From DASRHD01 sp035499715 (GTDB taxonomy: Bacteria; Verrucomicrobiota; Verrucomicrobiia; Opitutales; Opitutaceae), in contig DATJYF010000222.1 of assembly GCA_035499715.1 (NCBI GenBank), positions 1-11,787 on the forward strand: DNA of 11,787 bases. The letters are read 5' to 3'. The notes under the pieces are model-generated. The model searched no databases, was not told where the DNA came from, and worked only from the letters and a program-made list of their open reading frames with translations. This document shows positions 1-5,814 of this stretch, in pieces; the first letter of the stretch is position 1; every line of letters starts with the position of its first letter. Both the position numbers and the translations under genes were made by a program.

Positions 1-547
1 TAGCGCTGGTTTTATCCTGCTCGTTGGGGGCGGTGTAAACACCCGCCGCACGCCCCATTTCATAACCTTCTTTTGTGACTGCTACAGCCAATCGCGATGC
101 ATGAAATCCGGTAAACTGAAATTCGCCGTTTTGATCTGTCTGCGTTGTGTGCTGCTCCCTTTTTTCTCCAACATCAATGCCTTGAATCCAGAGGAGTGTG
201 CCCAAGGCTGTGGCTCCTATTACTGGCTTTCCGTATTGATCGACTACTTTGCCGTAAAAATCCTGGGCCTGGGCATTCTCTGATGCCATTATTGCCACAA
301 TTTTCGCCACTTTAGGATCAACGAAGTCTTTCACAGGCGGCAACCCACCCGGATAATTTGCCGGCGATAGCTTGGATAAATCTGACGCGTTACTTGAATT
401 CGGTTTGTTTTGAGGCTGACTTACACCTGCAGAATTGACAGCGGAAATTTTCGGAGCCGATGCGTTTTTATTTCTCCAGAACCACCAGCCACCCAGCAGC
501 AGAAGCACCATAACAAGGATAGCAGTCAGATACGAACGATTATTCAT
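1..547 (-). CDS. Membrane-anchored protein with carboxypeptidase-regulatory-like domain, 3' end outside window
   Basis: The minus-strand frame opens at ATG 545-547 and stays open for 182 codons to the left edge, so the C-terminus is missing. Residues 7-24 are a single hydrophobic segment (LTAILVMVLLLLGGWW) followed by RNKN, which fits an N-terminal membrane anchor with the bulk of the protein outside. Residues 30-95 are a Ser/Asn/Pro-rich linker. From about 97 to 165 the pattern DFYGKVVDQYGKPVIGA, then TDQNGEFQFTGF and VTKEGYE, matches the carboxypeptidase regulatory-like beta-sandwich fold (CarboxypepD_reg), usually an extracytoplasmic binding or adhesion module. The start overlaps the stop of the upstream gene as ATGA with no Shine-Dalgarno, which suggests translational coupling. 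Codon use is AT-richer than in genes beyond 1.5 kb. Its biological role is unknown. Confidence 0.8.
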   Translation of the reverse strand, partial: MNNRSYLTAILVMVLLLLGGWWFWRNKNASAPKISAVNSAGVSQPQNKPNSSNASDLSKLSPANYPGGLPPVKDFVDPKVAKIVAIMASENAQAQDFYGKVVDQYGKPVIGATALGTLLWIQGIDVGEKREQHTTQTDQNGEFQFTGFHASRLAVAVTKEGYEMGRAAGVYTAPNEQDKTSA

Positions 548-819
548 GGAAGTAAATCAAATCCATTTTGACCGAGCAATGTATGCCAATAGCCCGCCTG
601 GTCGGCATTCGTGAACCTGAATTCAGCACTATGCCACTGATGCTCGGCATATTGATTTTTCGGCTGATTGTCCGGTGCGAAGATATCTCGAGGCCAAATC
701 CTCGTATCCTGCAAATTCTGTGACGGTCCAAAAGCAGTATTGGACACATCGGGCACCGCACCCAGAGCCTTGCTGCGCGGCTGGGCATCGTAAGCCAGGA
801 TTTGGTAGCGATCCTGCAC
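544..819 (-). CDS. Hypothetical protein, 91 aa, or detached C-terminal half of the upstream gene
   Basis: The frame runs from a GTG at 817-819 to TGA at 544-546, giving 91 residues that I do not recognise. It is polar and aromatic-rich, with no signal peptide or membrane segment. The end is notable: HQWHSAEFRFTNADQAGYW, then HTLLGQNGFDLLP. It lies in exactly the same reading frame as the gene at 832-1299, separated only by a TAG codon (832-834) and four sense codons. No Shine-Dalgarno precedes the GTG. Two readings fit: a coupled downstream gene, or the second half of one roughly 250-codon gene broken by the amber codon. Its stop overlaps the next gene's start (ATGA), which supports it being translated. 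The function is unknown. Confidence 0.55.
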   Translation of the reverse strand: MQDRYQILAYDAQPRSKALGAVPDVSNTAFGPSQNLQDTRIWPRDIFAPDNQPKNQYAEHQWHSAEFRFTNADQAGYWHTLLGQNGFDLLP

Positions 820-831
820 GGTGGCGACCCG

Positions 832-1299
832 CTACTTCACTTTGATTTCTTTCGATGGATCAAATTCTAAATTTCGCGAACCAGCGGGATTAATCAAAAC
901 GTTTGCGCCAAACAATGTAGGCGGCGGTTGAAAATCAGCTTGAATATCAATAGTCATCCGGCCATAATTTTTCCCGTTTTCGCCCTTGAAATAGAACGAA
1001 CGGTTTAGTGCAGCGTCCCAATCTTTCATGTTCTTTGGCATGTTGAACGTGATTGAGGGCTGATAGCCGGTAGCTGGGGCCTCATTTGGGTAAAGGTCTT
1101 TAATTTCCATCAAACCGCCGTCAGTCACGGATAACGTGACCGACCAGTCAAACGGCGTGCCACGACTAATGTTTACCGGATTGCGTGTCAGCGTGACGAC
1201 CAAATCTCCTCCGCTAGAGACTTTTTTCCCAGTGAGAAGATCGAAACTCGCCGGAGTCCCGTTGCATGGAATGGCCGTGCTGATGGAATAGGCTACCAT
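832..1299 (-). CDS. Hypothetical beta-rich protein, 155 aa
   Basis: I chose ATG 1297-1299 because an AAAGGAG Shine-Dalgarno (1310-1316) sits about 10 nt upstream. An in-frame ATG at 1324-1326 has none and lies inside a palindrome. The 155-residue product lacks a signal peptide and membrane helices. It reads as alternating beta strands (DLVVTLTRNPVNISRG, FDWSVTLSVTDGG, MTIDIQADFQPPP) with two aromatic patches, so a beta-sandwich fold is plausible. I recognise no family. It is the first gene of a three-gene minus-strand unit with the ORFs at 544-819 and 1-547. It ends at TAG 832-834, and the same frame stays open beyond it to 544, so the stop may be a nonsense mutation or a readthrough point. 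Base composition is clearly lower in GC than the antiporter next door, suggesting acquisition by transfer. Confidence 0.7.
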   Translation of the reverse strand: MVAYSISTAIPCNGTPASFDLLTGKKVSSGGDLVVTLTRNPVNISRGTPFDWSVTLSVTDGGLMEIKDLYPNEAPATGYQPSITFNMPKNMKDWDAALNRSFYFKGENGKNYGRMTIDIQADFQPPPTLFGANVLINPAGSRNLEFDPSKEIKVK

Positions 1300-1309
1300 C
1301 GGTTCTGCT

Positions 1310-1316
1310 CCTTTGA
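1310..1316 (-). promoter_or_regulatory. Ribosome binding site deciding the 1299 start
   Basis: The minus strand reads AAAGGAG here, with about 10 nt to the ATG at 1297-1299. This is one of only two clear Shine-Dalgarno sites in the window, and it argues against the longer start at 1326. Confidence 0.6.
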
Positions 1317-1318
1317 GC

Positions 1319-1332
1319 TTCCACATGTGGAA
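1319..1332. repeat. 14-bp perfect palindrome upstream of the three-gene unit
   Basis: TTCCACATGTGGAA is its own reverse complement. It lies just upstream of the ribosome binding site of the gene at 832-1299, so it could be an operator for a dimeric repressor or a short hairpin in the leader mRNA. The match is seen directly; the role is inferred. Confidence 0.45.
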
Positions 1333-1544
1333 AATGGCGCGCTCCGTAGGACAACTGGATAACGAAGTTTATTTCCGTACCACTAACTCACACTGAAATC
1401 CCCCTATGCTGCGTCTGTCCCGCCCGCTGCATCACGGCCTGACGCCGGCGCACCTGCGCGATGAAGTCTGCTTCGCGCTGAAGCGCCATCCGCTCATGCT
1501 GGGCTGAAGCAGCGACTTTCAGGCAAAGGGCCAGGTCGCGCTCG
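1327..1544. other. Gap between low-GC block and antiporter, with an open +1 tail frame
   Basis: No confident independent gene lies here. On the minus strand a frame is open from the antiporter stop down to TGA 1388-1390. It encodes a Gln/Arg/Glu/Ala-rich, helix-like stretch (for example MALQREADFIAQVRRRQ) and joins the antiporter only through a +1 shift. On the plus strand a 33-codon ATG frame (1406-1507) is antisense to it and has no ribosome binding site. Composition changes from AT-richer to GC-rich at about 1400, which marks the boundary of the accessory block. Confidence 0.4.
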
Positions 1545-2843
1545 TCAAATCCGGTCCTTGACGGCCGCTTCGGCCTCGCCGCCCGGCATAATGCCGAAGC
1601 GCCGGAGCATGCCGCGCATCGTCATCCCTTGCGCGAGGATGGAGAAGACCACAATTCCATAGGTGCACCCGATCAGGGTGTCCCTCACCGGCAGGTGCGG
1701 CAGAGACAGCGCCATCGCGAGGGAAAGGCCACCGCGGAGCCCGCCCCAAGTCAGGATCGGAACCAGGCCGGGATGCGAGCTCCTGAGCCGGAACAGAAAA
1801 ACCGGCAAGGCCACCGAAACGAACCGGGCGCCCAGGGCAATCGGGATCATCACCGCCGCCGCGATCGCCGTCGGCAGGGTCAGCCGGGTTGAAAACACCT
1901 CGAGCCCGATCAGCAGAAAAAGCACGGCGTTGAGGATGTCGTCCACCATGCCCCAAAACGCGTCAACATGTTCGATCGTCCGCCGGCTCATCGCGAACTG
2001 CCGCCCGTAATGGCCGATGACGAGCCCGGCGACGACCACGGCGATCGGCCCGGAGACGCCGAGCGGAAAGGACACGCTGTAGACCACCATGGCCAGCGCG
2101 AGGGTGATGAGCAGCTCGAGTTCGCGATAATCGATGCTCCGGAGGGCGCGGTAGGCGGCATAGCCCGCGGCCAGCCCGAGCACGATGCCTCCCCCCGCCT
2201 CGCGCAGGAGCAGCCACGCGACGCCCGCCGGATGAAGGTGCTCCCCGGACAATTGCGGGCCGCCGCTCAATCCCGCGATTGATGCCAGCGCGAGAAACGC
2301 GACCACGCCCACGCCATCGTTGAAAAGGGATTCGCCGGCAATCGTGGCTTCCAGGTCCTTCGGCGCCCGCAGCCGCTTGAGCATGCCGATGACGGCCACC
2401 GGATCGGTCGGCGAGACAATCGCGCCGAAGGCGAAGCAGACCGCCAGCGGGATGCCGAGCCCGAGAAAATGAAACACCGCCCAGGCCGCCGCGCCGACCA
2501 CCGCGGTCGAAATCGCCACGCCGACGGTCGCGAGCGCGGCGATGGTCCAGCGGTTGGCGAGCAGTTCCTGGACGCCGACGTGCAACGCGCCCGCGAAAAG
2601 CAGCAGGCCCAGCATGCTCCGCATGAGCAGCGCGTTGAAATCGATGCGGGCGGAAAATGCCGCGAGGCGTCCGCCCAGCTGCCAGCCCGGGGCGAGCCAT
2701 TCGAGGACGAGCAGAAGCACGGCCCCGGCCAGCGTCAGCGCCAGCACGCCGATCGTCGCCGGCAACCGCAGGAACCGATGATTCACATAGCCCAGGAGGG
2801 CGGCCAAACCAGCCAAGACCGAGGCGATGTCAAAGGTGGTCAT
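1545..2843 (-). CDS. CPA1-family Na+/H+ antiporter (NhaP-like)
   Basis: This 432-residue integral membrane protein exchanges external protons for cytoplasmic Na+ (or K+) and contributes to pH and sodium homeostasis. About 12 hydrophobic segments span residues 5 to 405. The CPA1 signatures are present: FGAIVSPTDPVAV at 139-151 (the unwound TD helix crossing) and AGESLFNDGVGVV at 169-181, whose Asn175-Asp176 pair is the ion-binding ND motif. Further conserved stretches are the Gly-Ala-Arg at 338-340 and TWGGLRGGLSLAMALSLP at 365-382. Length is normal for bacterial NhaP proteins without a long cytoplasmic tail. The ATG at 2841-2843 has no strong Shine-Dalgarno. A 149-nt gap separates it from the DUF1015 gene upstream. 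The stop lies in an AUU UGA C context preceded by AAGGA, and the +1 frame then stays open for about 52 codons (see findings). Confidence 0.93.
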   Translation of the reverse strand: MTTFDIASVLAGLAALLGYVNHRFLRLPATIGVLALTLAGAVLLLVLEWLAPGWQLGGRLAAFSARIDFNALLMRSMLGLLLFAGALHVGVQELLANRWTIAALATVGVAISTAVVGAAAWAVFHFLGLGIPLAVCFAFGAIVSPTDPVAVIGMLKRLRAPKDLEATIAGESLFNDGVGVVAFLALASIAGLSGGPQLSGEHLHPAGVAWLLLREAGGGIVLGLAAGYAAYRALRSIDYRELELLITLALAMVVYSVSFPLGVSGPIAVVVAGLVIGHYGRQFAMSRRTIEHVDAFWGMVDDILNAVLFLLIGLEVFSTRLTLPTAIAAAVMIPIALGARFVSVALPVFLFRLRSSHPGLVPILTWGGLRGGLSLAMALSLPHLPVRDTLIGCTYGIVVFSILAQGMTMRGMLRRFGIMPGGEAEAAVKDRI

Positions 2844-2992
2844 CGAGCGAGGCGGCCATGCAAAAGCCGAACGGCGGCGCGGTCAAGGGGGACCGGCGGC
2901 GCGCCATTCAAGGTCTGAAAATCGAAGTCCGAAAGGAGGCAAATCTCCACGGGCCGGCGCCCGGTGCCCTTCGTTTTGTTCCGGCAATCAAA

Positions 2993-4207
2993 TCAAAACG
3001 TATGAATGAAAAGCCCCGAGCGCAGCTTGGGTTCGAACCAGGTGCTTTTCGGCGGCATGATCTGGCCCGCATCGGCAATGTCCATGAGCTGTGCGACCGT
3101 GACCGGATACATCGAAAACGCCACGCCACCGCCGGCATCGGCGCGCTTCACGAGCTCGTCCGGGCCGCGGATGCCGCCGACGAAATCGATGCGCTTGCTC
3201 GTGCGCGGATCGTCGATGCCGAGCAAGGGCGCGAGCAGCTTGTCCTGGAGCACGCTGACGTCGAGCCGCGCCACTGGGTCGGCCTGCGGGTCGACCGGGC
3301 AACGCAGGCCGTACCATTTTCCGCCATGGTACATGCTCACCCGGCCGGCCGCAGCCGGCGAAGGCGGCGCGTTTTCCTCGAGGCCGAATCCCGCCTTCAC
3401 GGCGGCGAGAAAATCCGCCGGCGACCGGCCGTGCAGGTCGGGGACGATGCGGTTGTAAGGCAGAATCTTCAGTTCGCTCGCGGGAAAAAGGACGCAAAGA
3501 AACCAGTTGTAATCCTCGGCGCCGGTGTGGCGCGGGTTGCGGTCGCGGCGCAGGCGGGCGACGCGCGCCGCGCTGGCCGCGCGATGGTGGCCGTCGGCGA
3601 TATAGGTCGCGGGCACGCGGCCGAAGGCGCGGATCCAGTCTTCGCCGCCGGCGATGCGCCAGACGGTGTGGCGGATGCCGTCAGACGCGGTGAAATCGTG
3701 AAGCGGCGCCTCCTTCGTCTTGGTCTCGACCAGCGCGGTAACCGCAGCCTCGTCGCGGTAGGTGAGAAAAACCGGGCCGGTGTTGGCGCCGAGCGTGTCG
3801 ATGAGGCGCGTGCGGTCGTCCTCCTTGTCCTTGCGCGTCTTCTCGTGCTTTTTGATCAGCCCGGCGTCGTAGTCGGCGACGTGGCAGACGGCGACGAGGC
3901 CGCGCTGGCGGTGCGCGCCCATCTGCTGCTGATAAAGATACAGGCAGGGACCGGTCTCGCGCCCGAGCACGCCGTCGCGCTGCAGCGCGAGAAAATTTTC
4001 CCGGGCCCGGGCGTAGACCGCATCGCTGTAAGGATCGGTGCCGGCCGGCAGATCGATCTCGGCGCGATCCACGTGCAGCAGGCTGCGCGGCCGTCCGGCG
4101 GCCAGGGCGGCCGCCTCGGCGGCGTTGACGACATCGTAGGGCACGCAGGCCACTTCGGGCGCGTGCGCCGGCAGCGGAACAAGTCCTGAAAAGGCGCGGA
4201 TTCGCAT
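2993..4207 (-). CDS. DUF1015 family protein (possible ParB/Srx-like serine kinase relative)
   Basis: The 404-residue product is complete and typical in length for DUF1015 (Pfam PF06245). Landmarks are the N-terminal RIRAFSGLVP and VACVPYDVV (19-27), IKKHEKTRKDKEDDRTRLI (118-136), the invariant-looking YIADGHHRAASA (202-213), and the C-terminal SMYPVTVAQLMDIADAG (365-381) leading to KSTWFEPKL. It is cytosolic, with no signal peptide. DUF1015 has no settled function. The ADGHHR motif resembles the nucleotide-binding signature of ParB/sulfiredoxin-fold free-serine kinases (SerK, SbnI), so a small-molecule kinase role is a reasonable but unproven idea. The start ATG at 4205-4207 has a weak AGG upstream. 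A possible TTGACG at 4242-4247 with 17 nt to a poor -10 is the only promoter hint. The terminator of the upstream gene isolates it from read-through. No terminator is obvious downstream. Confidence 0.88.
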   Translation of the reverse strand: MRIRAFSGLVPLPAHAPEVACVPYDVVNAAEAAALAAGRPRSLLHVDRAEIDLPAGTDPYSDAVYARARENFLALQRDGVLGRETGPCLYLYQQQMGAHRQRGLVAVCHVADYDAGLIKKHEKTRKDKEDDRTRLIDTLGANTGPVFLTYRDEAAVTALVETKTKEAPLHDFTASDGIRHTVWRIAGGEDWIRAFGRVPATYIADGHHRAASAARVARLRRDRNPRHTGAEDYNWFLCVLFPASELKILPYNRIVPDLHGRSPADFLAAVKAGFGLEENAPPSPAAAGRVSMYHGGKWYGLRCPVDPQADPVARLDVSVLQDKLLAPLLGIDDPRTSKRIDFVGGIRGPDELVKRADAGGGVAFSMYPVTVAQLMDIADAGQIMPPKSTWFEPKLRSGLFIHTF

Positions 4208-4265
4208 GAATGCCTGCCATGCAGCCGGCGGCGGTGCATCGCGTCAAGCGCGGCCCGGTGGAGTC

Positions 4266-4297
4266 GAAAAAAAAGCCCTCCGCGGACGGAGGGCTTT
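4266..4297 (-). terminator. Rho-independent terminator of the 307-aa gene
   Basis: On the minus strand an 11-bp perfect stem (AAAGCCCTCCG pairing with CGGAGGGCTTT, plus-strand 4272-4297, 4-nt loop) is followed by an uninterrupted U-tract (plus-strand A run 4266-4274). It lies 22 nt past the stop at 4319 and should separate this gene from the DUF1015 gene. Confidence 0.92.
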
Positions 4298-4318
4298 GTC
4301 TGGAGAACAGTGGTCAGA

Positions 4319-5242
4319 TCAGCCGTGGGTGACGTTGGCGGCTCCGCCGCCCGCCTGGCGCTCGATGCCGGGCAGCGCCTGCTTGATCGCGCTGACGGCC
4401 TGCTGCGCGGCCAGCTGGCTTACCTGTGCGCCGAGCTTTTGGTCAAAGCTCTTCGCCTCGTAAACCACAGACGAGGCCTTGACCAGGCTGGCGATGAGCG
4501 GACCCCACGGATCGACCGGATGCGGGACGCCGTTGATGATGATGACGCCGCCGCCATCGACCGCGACGCCGCCCAGGACCGTGCCGTAGATCAGTCCGCC
4601 CTGGTTGCCCGGCGGATTGAGCACGACGTTGGATTTCTGGTAGACGGCGATGGCGATGCCGACCGACCCGGCCGGCACGCTGAGCGTGTTGGAATTGCCG
4701 GCGGCGGTTCCCGCCCCGAAGGACATCCATTTGGAGAACGGCTCGCTCGTCGATGCAACGGAGGCCGCGGCCTGCAGCGTCTCGGCCACCGTGGTTGGCA
4801 CGATGCCGACGACGTTGGCCTGATTCGTGAGCGAGGGATCGCTCGTCACGGTGACAAAGGTGTCATCGATGAAATCGCCCTTCGCCGCGGAGAAGGCGTC
4901 GTCGATGATCGCCGGGCCACCGGTTCCGCCGGGGCCGCCGATGGGCATGTACCAGGCGGTGATGGTCAGGGGATTTGCGCCCACCGGCTGGGTGAGCGGA
5001 CCGGCTGCGACGACCTGGCCGTTGGTCCCGTCGGTGACGCTCCAGAACATGAGTTGCGCCAAGCCCGAGGAACCGTTGAGCGTATAGGGCAGCTGCGGGA
5101 TGTAGAGCGGCGTGATGTTGCCCGGATTGGTAACATCGACCTCGCTGGATGGATTCGGCTCGAGTTCGGCCGAGGCGTTGCGCGGCTGGCGGTGATGGCC
5201 GGCGGTGAGGTAAACTTTGTAGTGAACGCTGACGTGCGGCAT
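4319..5242 (-). CDS. Hypothetical cysteine-free protein, 307 aa, own transcription unit
   Basis: I do not recognise this family. The start ATG 5240-5242 is well supported by CAGGAG at 5249-5254, and the stop is followed by a strong terminator, so it appears to be a well-defined single-gene unit. The protein has no cysteine, no signal peptide and no membrane helix. It begins with strand-like MPHVSVHYKVYLTAG, passes a Pro/Asn-rich region (28-60), and has a Gly/Pro-rich turn GGPGGTGGP (102-110) after AWYMP. Acidic IIDDAF and GDFIDDTF follow at 112-129, and then mainly short polar strands with Gly-rich hairpins (GGLIYGTVLGGVAVDGGG, 215-232). Residues 246-295 look like two or three amphipathic helices. 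This composition would suit a secreted, surface or stress-related structural protein, but the sequence alone cannot decide. Upstream DNA is rich in palindromes. Confidence 0.85.
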   Translation of the reverse strand: MPHVSVHYKVYLTAGHHRQPRNASAELEPNPSSEVDVTNPGNITPLYIPQLPYTLNGSSGLAQLMFWSVTDGTNGQVVAAGPLTQPVGANPLTITAWYMPIGGPGGTGGPAIIDDAFSAAKGDFIDDTFVTVTSDPSLTNQANVVGIVPTTVAETLQAAASVASTSEPFSKWMSFGAGTAAGNSNTLSVPAGSVGIAIAVYQKSNVVLNPPGNQGGLIYGTVLGGVAVDGGGVIIINGVPHPVDPWGPLIASLVKASSVVYEAKSFDQKLGAQVSQLAAQQAVSAIKQALPGIERQAGGGAANVTHG

Positions 5243-5248
5243 GGGGCG

Positions 5249-5254
5249 CTCCTG
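5249..5254 (-). promoter_or_regulatory. Ribosome binding site of the 307-aa gene
   Basis: The minus strand reads CAGGAG, with 6 nt to the ATG at 5240-5242. It is the other clear Shine-Dalgarno in the window and fixes the start. Confidence 0.75.
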
Positions 5255-5266
5255 AATAAGGGTTGA

Positions 5267-5280
5267 AGTGGGGCCCCACT
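5267..5280. repeat. 14-bp perfect palindrome upstream of the 307-aa gene
   Basis: AGTGGGGCCCCACT equals its reverse complement and lies 25 nt before the start codon, in the leader. It may be an operator, or an RNA hairpin close to the ribosome binding site. Confidence 0.45.
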
Positions 5281-5339
5281 GCGCTCTCTTGAAGCTTCGC
5301 TAGTGGCAGCCAAGTTTTGGCGAACGGGCGGAGGCTGCG

Positions 5340-5351
5340 TAGTTGCAACTA
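5340..5351. repeat. 12-bp perfect palindrome upstream of the 307-aa gene
   Basis: TAGTTGCAACTA equals its reverse complement. It lies about 98 nt upstream of the 307-aa start, in a locally AT-richer stretch where a promoter would be expected. Confidence 0.4.
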
Positions 5352-5379
5352 TTCGGCAATAGAAAAAATCAGCGCCGAC

Positions 5380-5396
5380 ATCAGGGAAACCCTGAT
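5380..5396. repeat. Inverted repeat ATCAGGG-N3-CCCTGAT
   Basis: Two perfect 7-bp arms flank AAA. The form suits a site for a dimeric helix-turn-helix regulator about 138 nt upstream of the 307-aa gene. No U-tract follows on either strand, so it is not a convincing terminator. Confidence 0.45.
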
Positions 5397-5440
5397 CTTT
5401 GCCTTCAATGCGGCCCGCTTTGCAACCTGCCGCGACTACC

Positions 5441-5488
5441 GGGCTGCATTTCCGGGCTACGGGACGACGGAGCCCGGCAAATGCGCCC
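5441..5488. repeat. Long imperfect inverted repeat (about 17-bp arms)
   Basis: The left arm GGGCTGCATTTCCGGGCT (to about 5458) and the reverse complement of the right arm (5471-5488), GGGCGCATTTGCCGGGCT, differ by one base gained and one base lost. They surround a loop of about 12 nt. It abuts the L31 terminator (5491-5517) and would form a stable hairpin in either strand's RNA. It could be a remnant or copy of a small dispersed palindromic repeat; only one copy is seen in this window. Confidence 0.55.
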
Positions 5489-5490
5489 AC

Positions 5491-5517
5491 AAAAAGCCCT
5501 CCACGGATCGGAGGGCT
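5491..5517 (-). terminator. Rho-independent terminator of the L36-L31 operon
   Basis: On the minus strand AGCCCTCC pairs with GGAGGGCT (plus-strand 5495-5502 and 5510-5517, 7-nt loop), followed by a short U-tract (plus-strand A run 5491-5495). It lies 23 nt beyond the L31 stop. The stem shares its GCCCTCC core with the terminator at 4266-4297. Confidence 0.88.
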
Positions 5518-5540
5518 GATGGCTCCGTCTTGACGGCGGA

Positions 5541-5798
5541 TTATTTCGCGGCCTTGGTGCCGCGCTTGAACTTCGAGGTGAACTTCTCGACGCGGCCGGC
5601 GGTGTCGACGAGGCGCTTCTCGCCGGTGTAGGCAGGATGCGAATCCATCGTCACGTCCCGCAGCACGATGAAATACTCCACGCCGTCGATCTTTTCCTTG
5701 CGCGCCGACTTCATCGTCGACCTGGTCAGGAAACGCTTGCCCGTGGCGACGTCGAGGAAGCAGACATTGTTGAGCTGGGGATGGCCTTCGGCTTTCAT
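5541..5798 (-). CDS. rpmE2: Ribosomal protein bL31, type B (zinc-free form)
   Basis: This 85-residue protein of the large ribosomal subunit matches type B L31 in length and sequence: MKAEGHPQLNNVCFLDVATG, then FLTRSTMKS (23-31), DSHPAYTGEKRLVDTAGRVEKF (52-73) and a basic C-terminus. The paired cysteines that bind zinc in type A L31 are absent; only Cys13 remains. Type B paralogues can replace the zinc form when zinc is scarce, although many lineages carry only this type. It starts 16 nt after the stop of the L36 gene, forming a two-gene operon that ends in a strong terminator. No Shine-Dalgarno precedes the ATG, so coupling to L36 translation is possible. Identification of the family and type is secure; zinc regulation is inferred from other bacteria only, and I see no clear Zur box. 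Confidence 0.95.
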   Translation of the reverse strand: MKAEGHPQLNNVCFLDVATGKRFLTRSTMKSARKEKIDGVEYFIVLRDVTMDSHPAYTGEKRLVDTAGRVEKFTSKFKRGTKAAK

Positions 5799-5814
5799 GG
5801 CGGAAGAGTTAAAA

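Noticed and set aside
101..283. Plus-strand 60-codon ORF with hydrophobic residues
   Set aside because: It is antisense to the anchored carboxypeptidase-regulatory-like gene, whose domain pattern is convincing, and it has no ribosome binding site.
1406..1507. Plus-strand 33-codon ORF (ATG 1406)
   Set aside because: It has coding-like codons, but no ribosome binding site or promoter. It is explained as the antisense of the more convincing minus-strand tail frame.
2945..2970. GC-rich hairpin between DUF1015 and the antiporter as a terminator
   Set aside because: The stem has an unpaired base. The only T-rich stretch follows it on the plus strand, where no gene would use it.
2657..4189. A 510-codon open frame on the plus strand
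   Set aside because: It is antisense to the well-supported DUF1015 and antiporter genes. Its Arg/Ala/Gly-rich, low-complexity translation is the usual product of reading GC-rich genes backwards.
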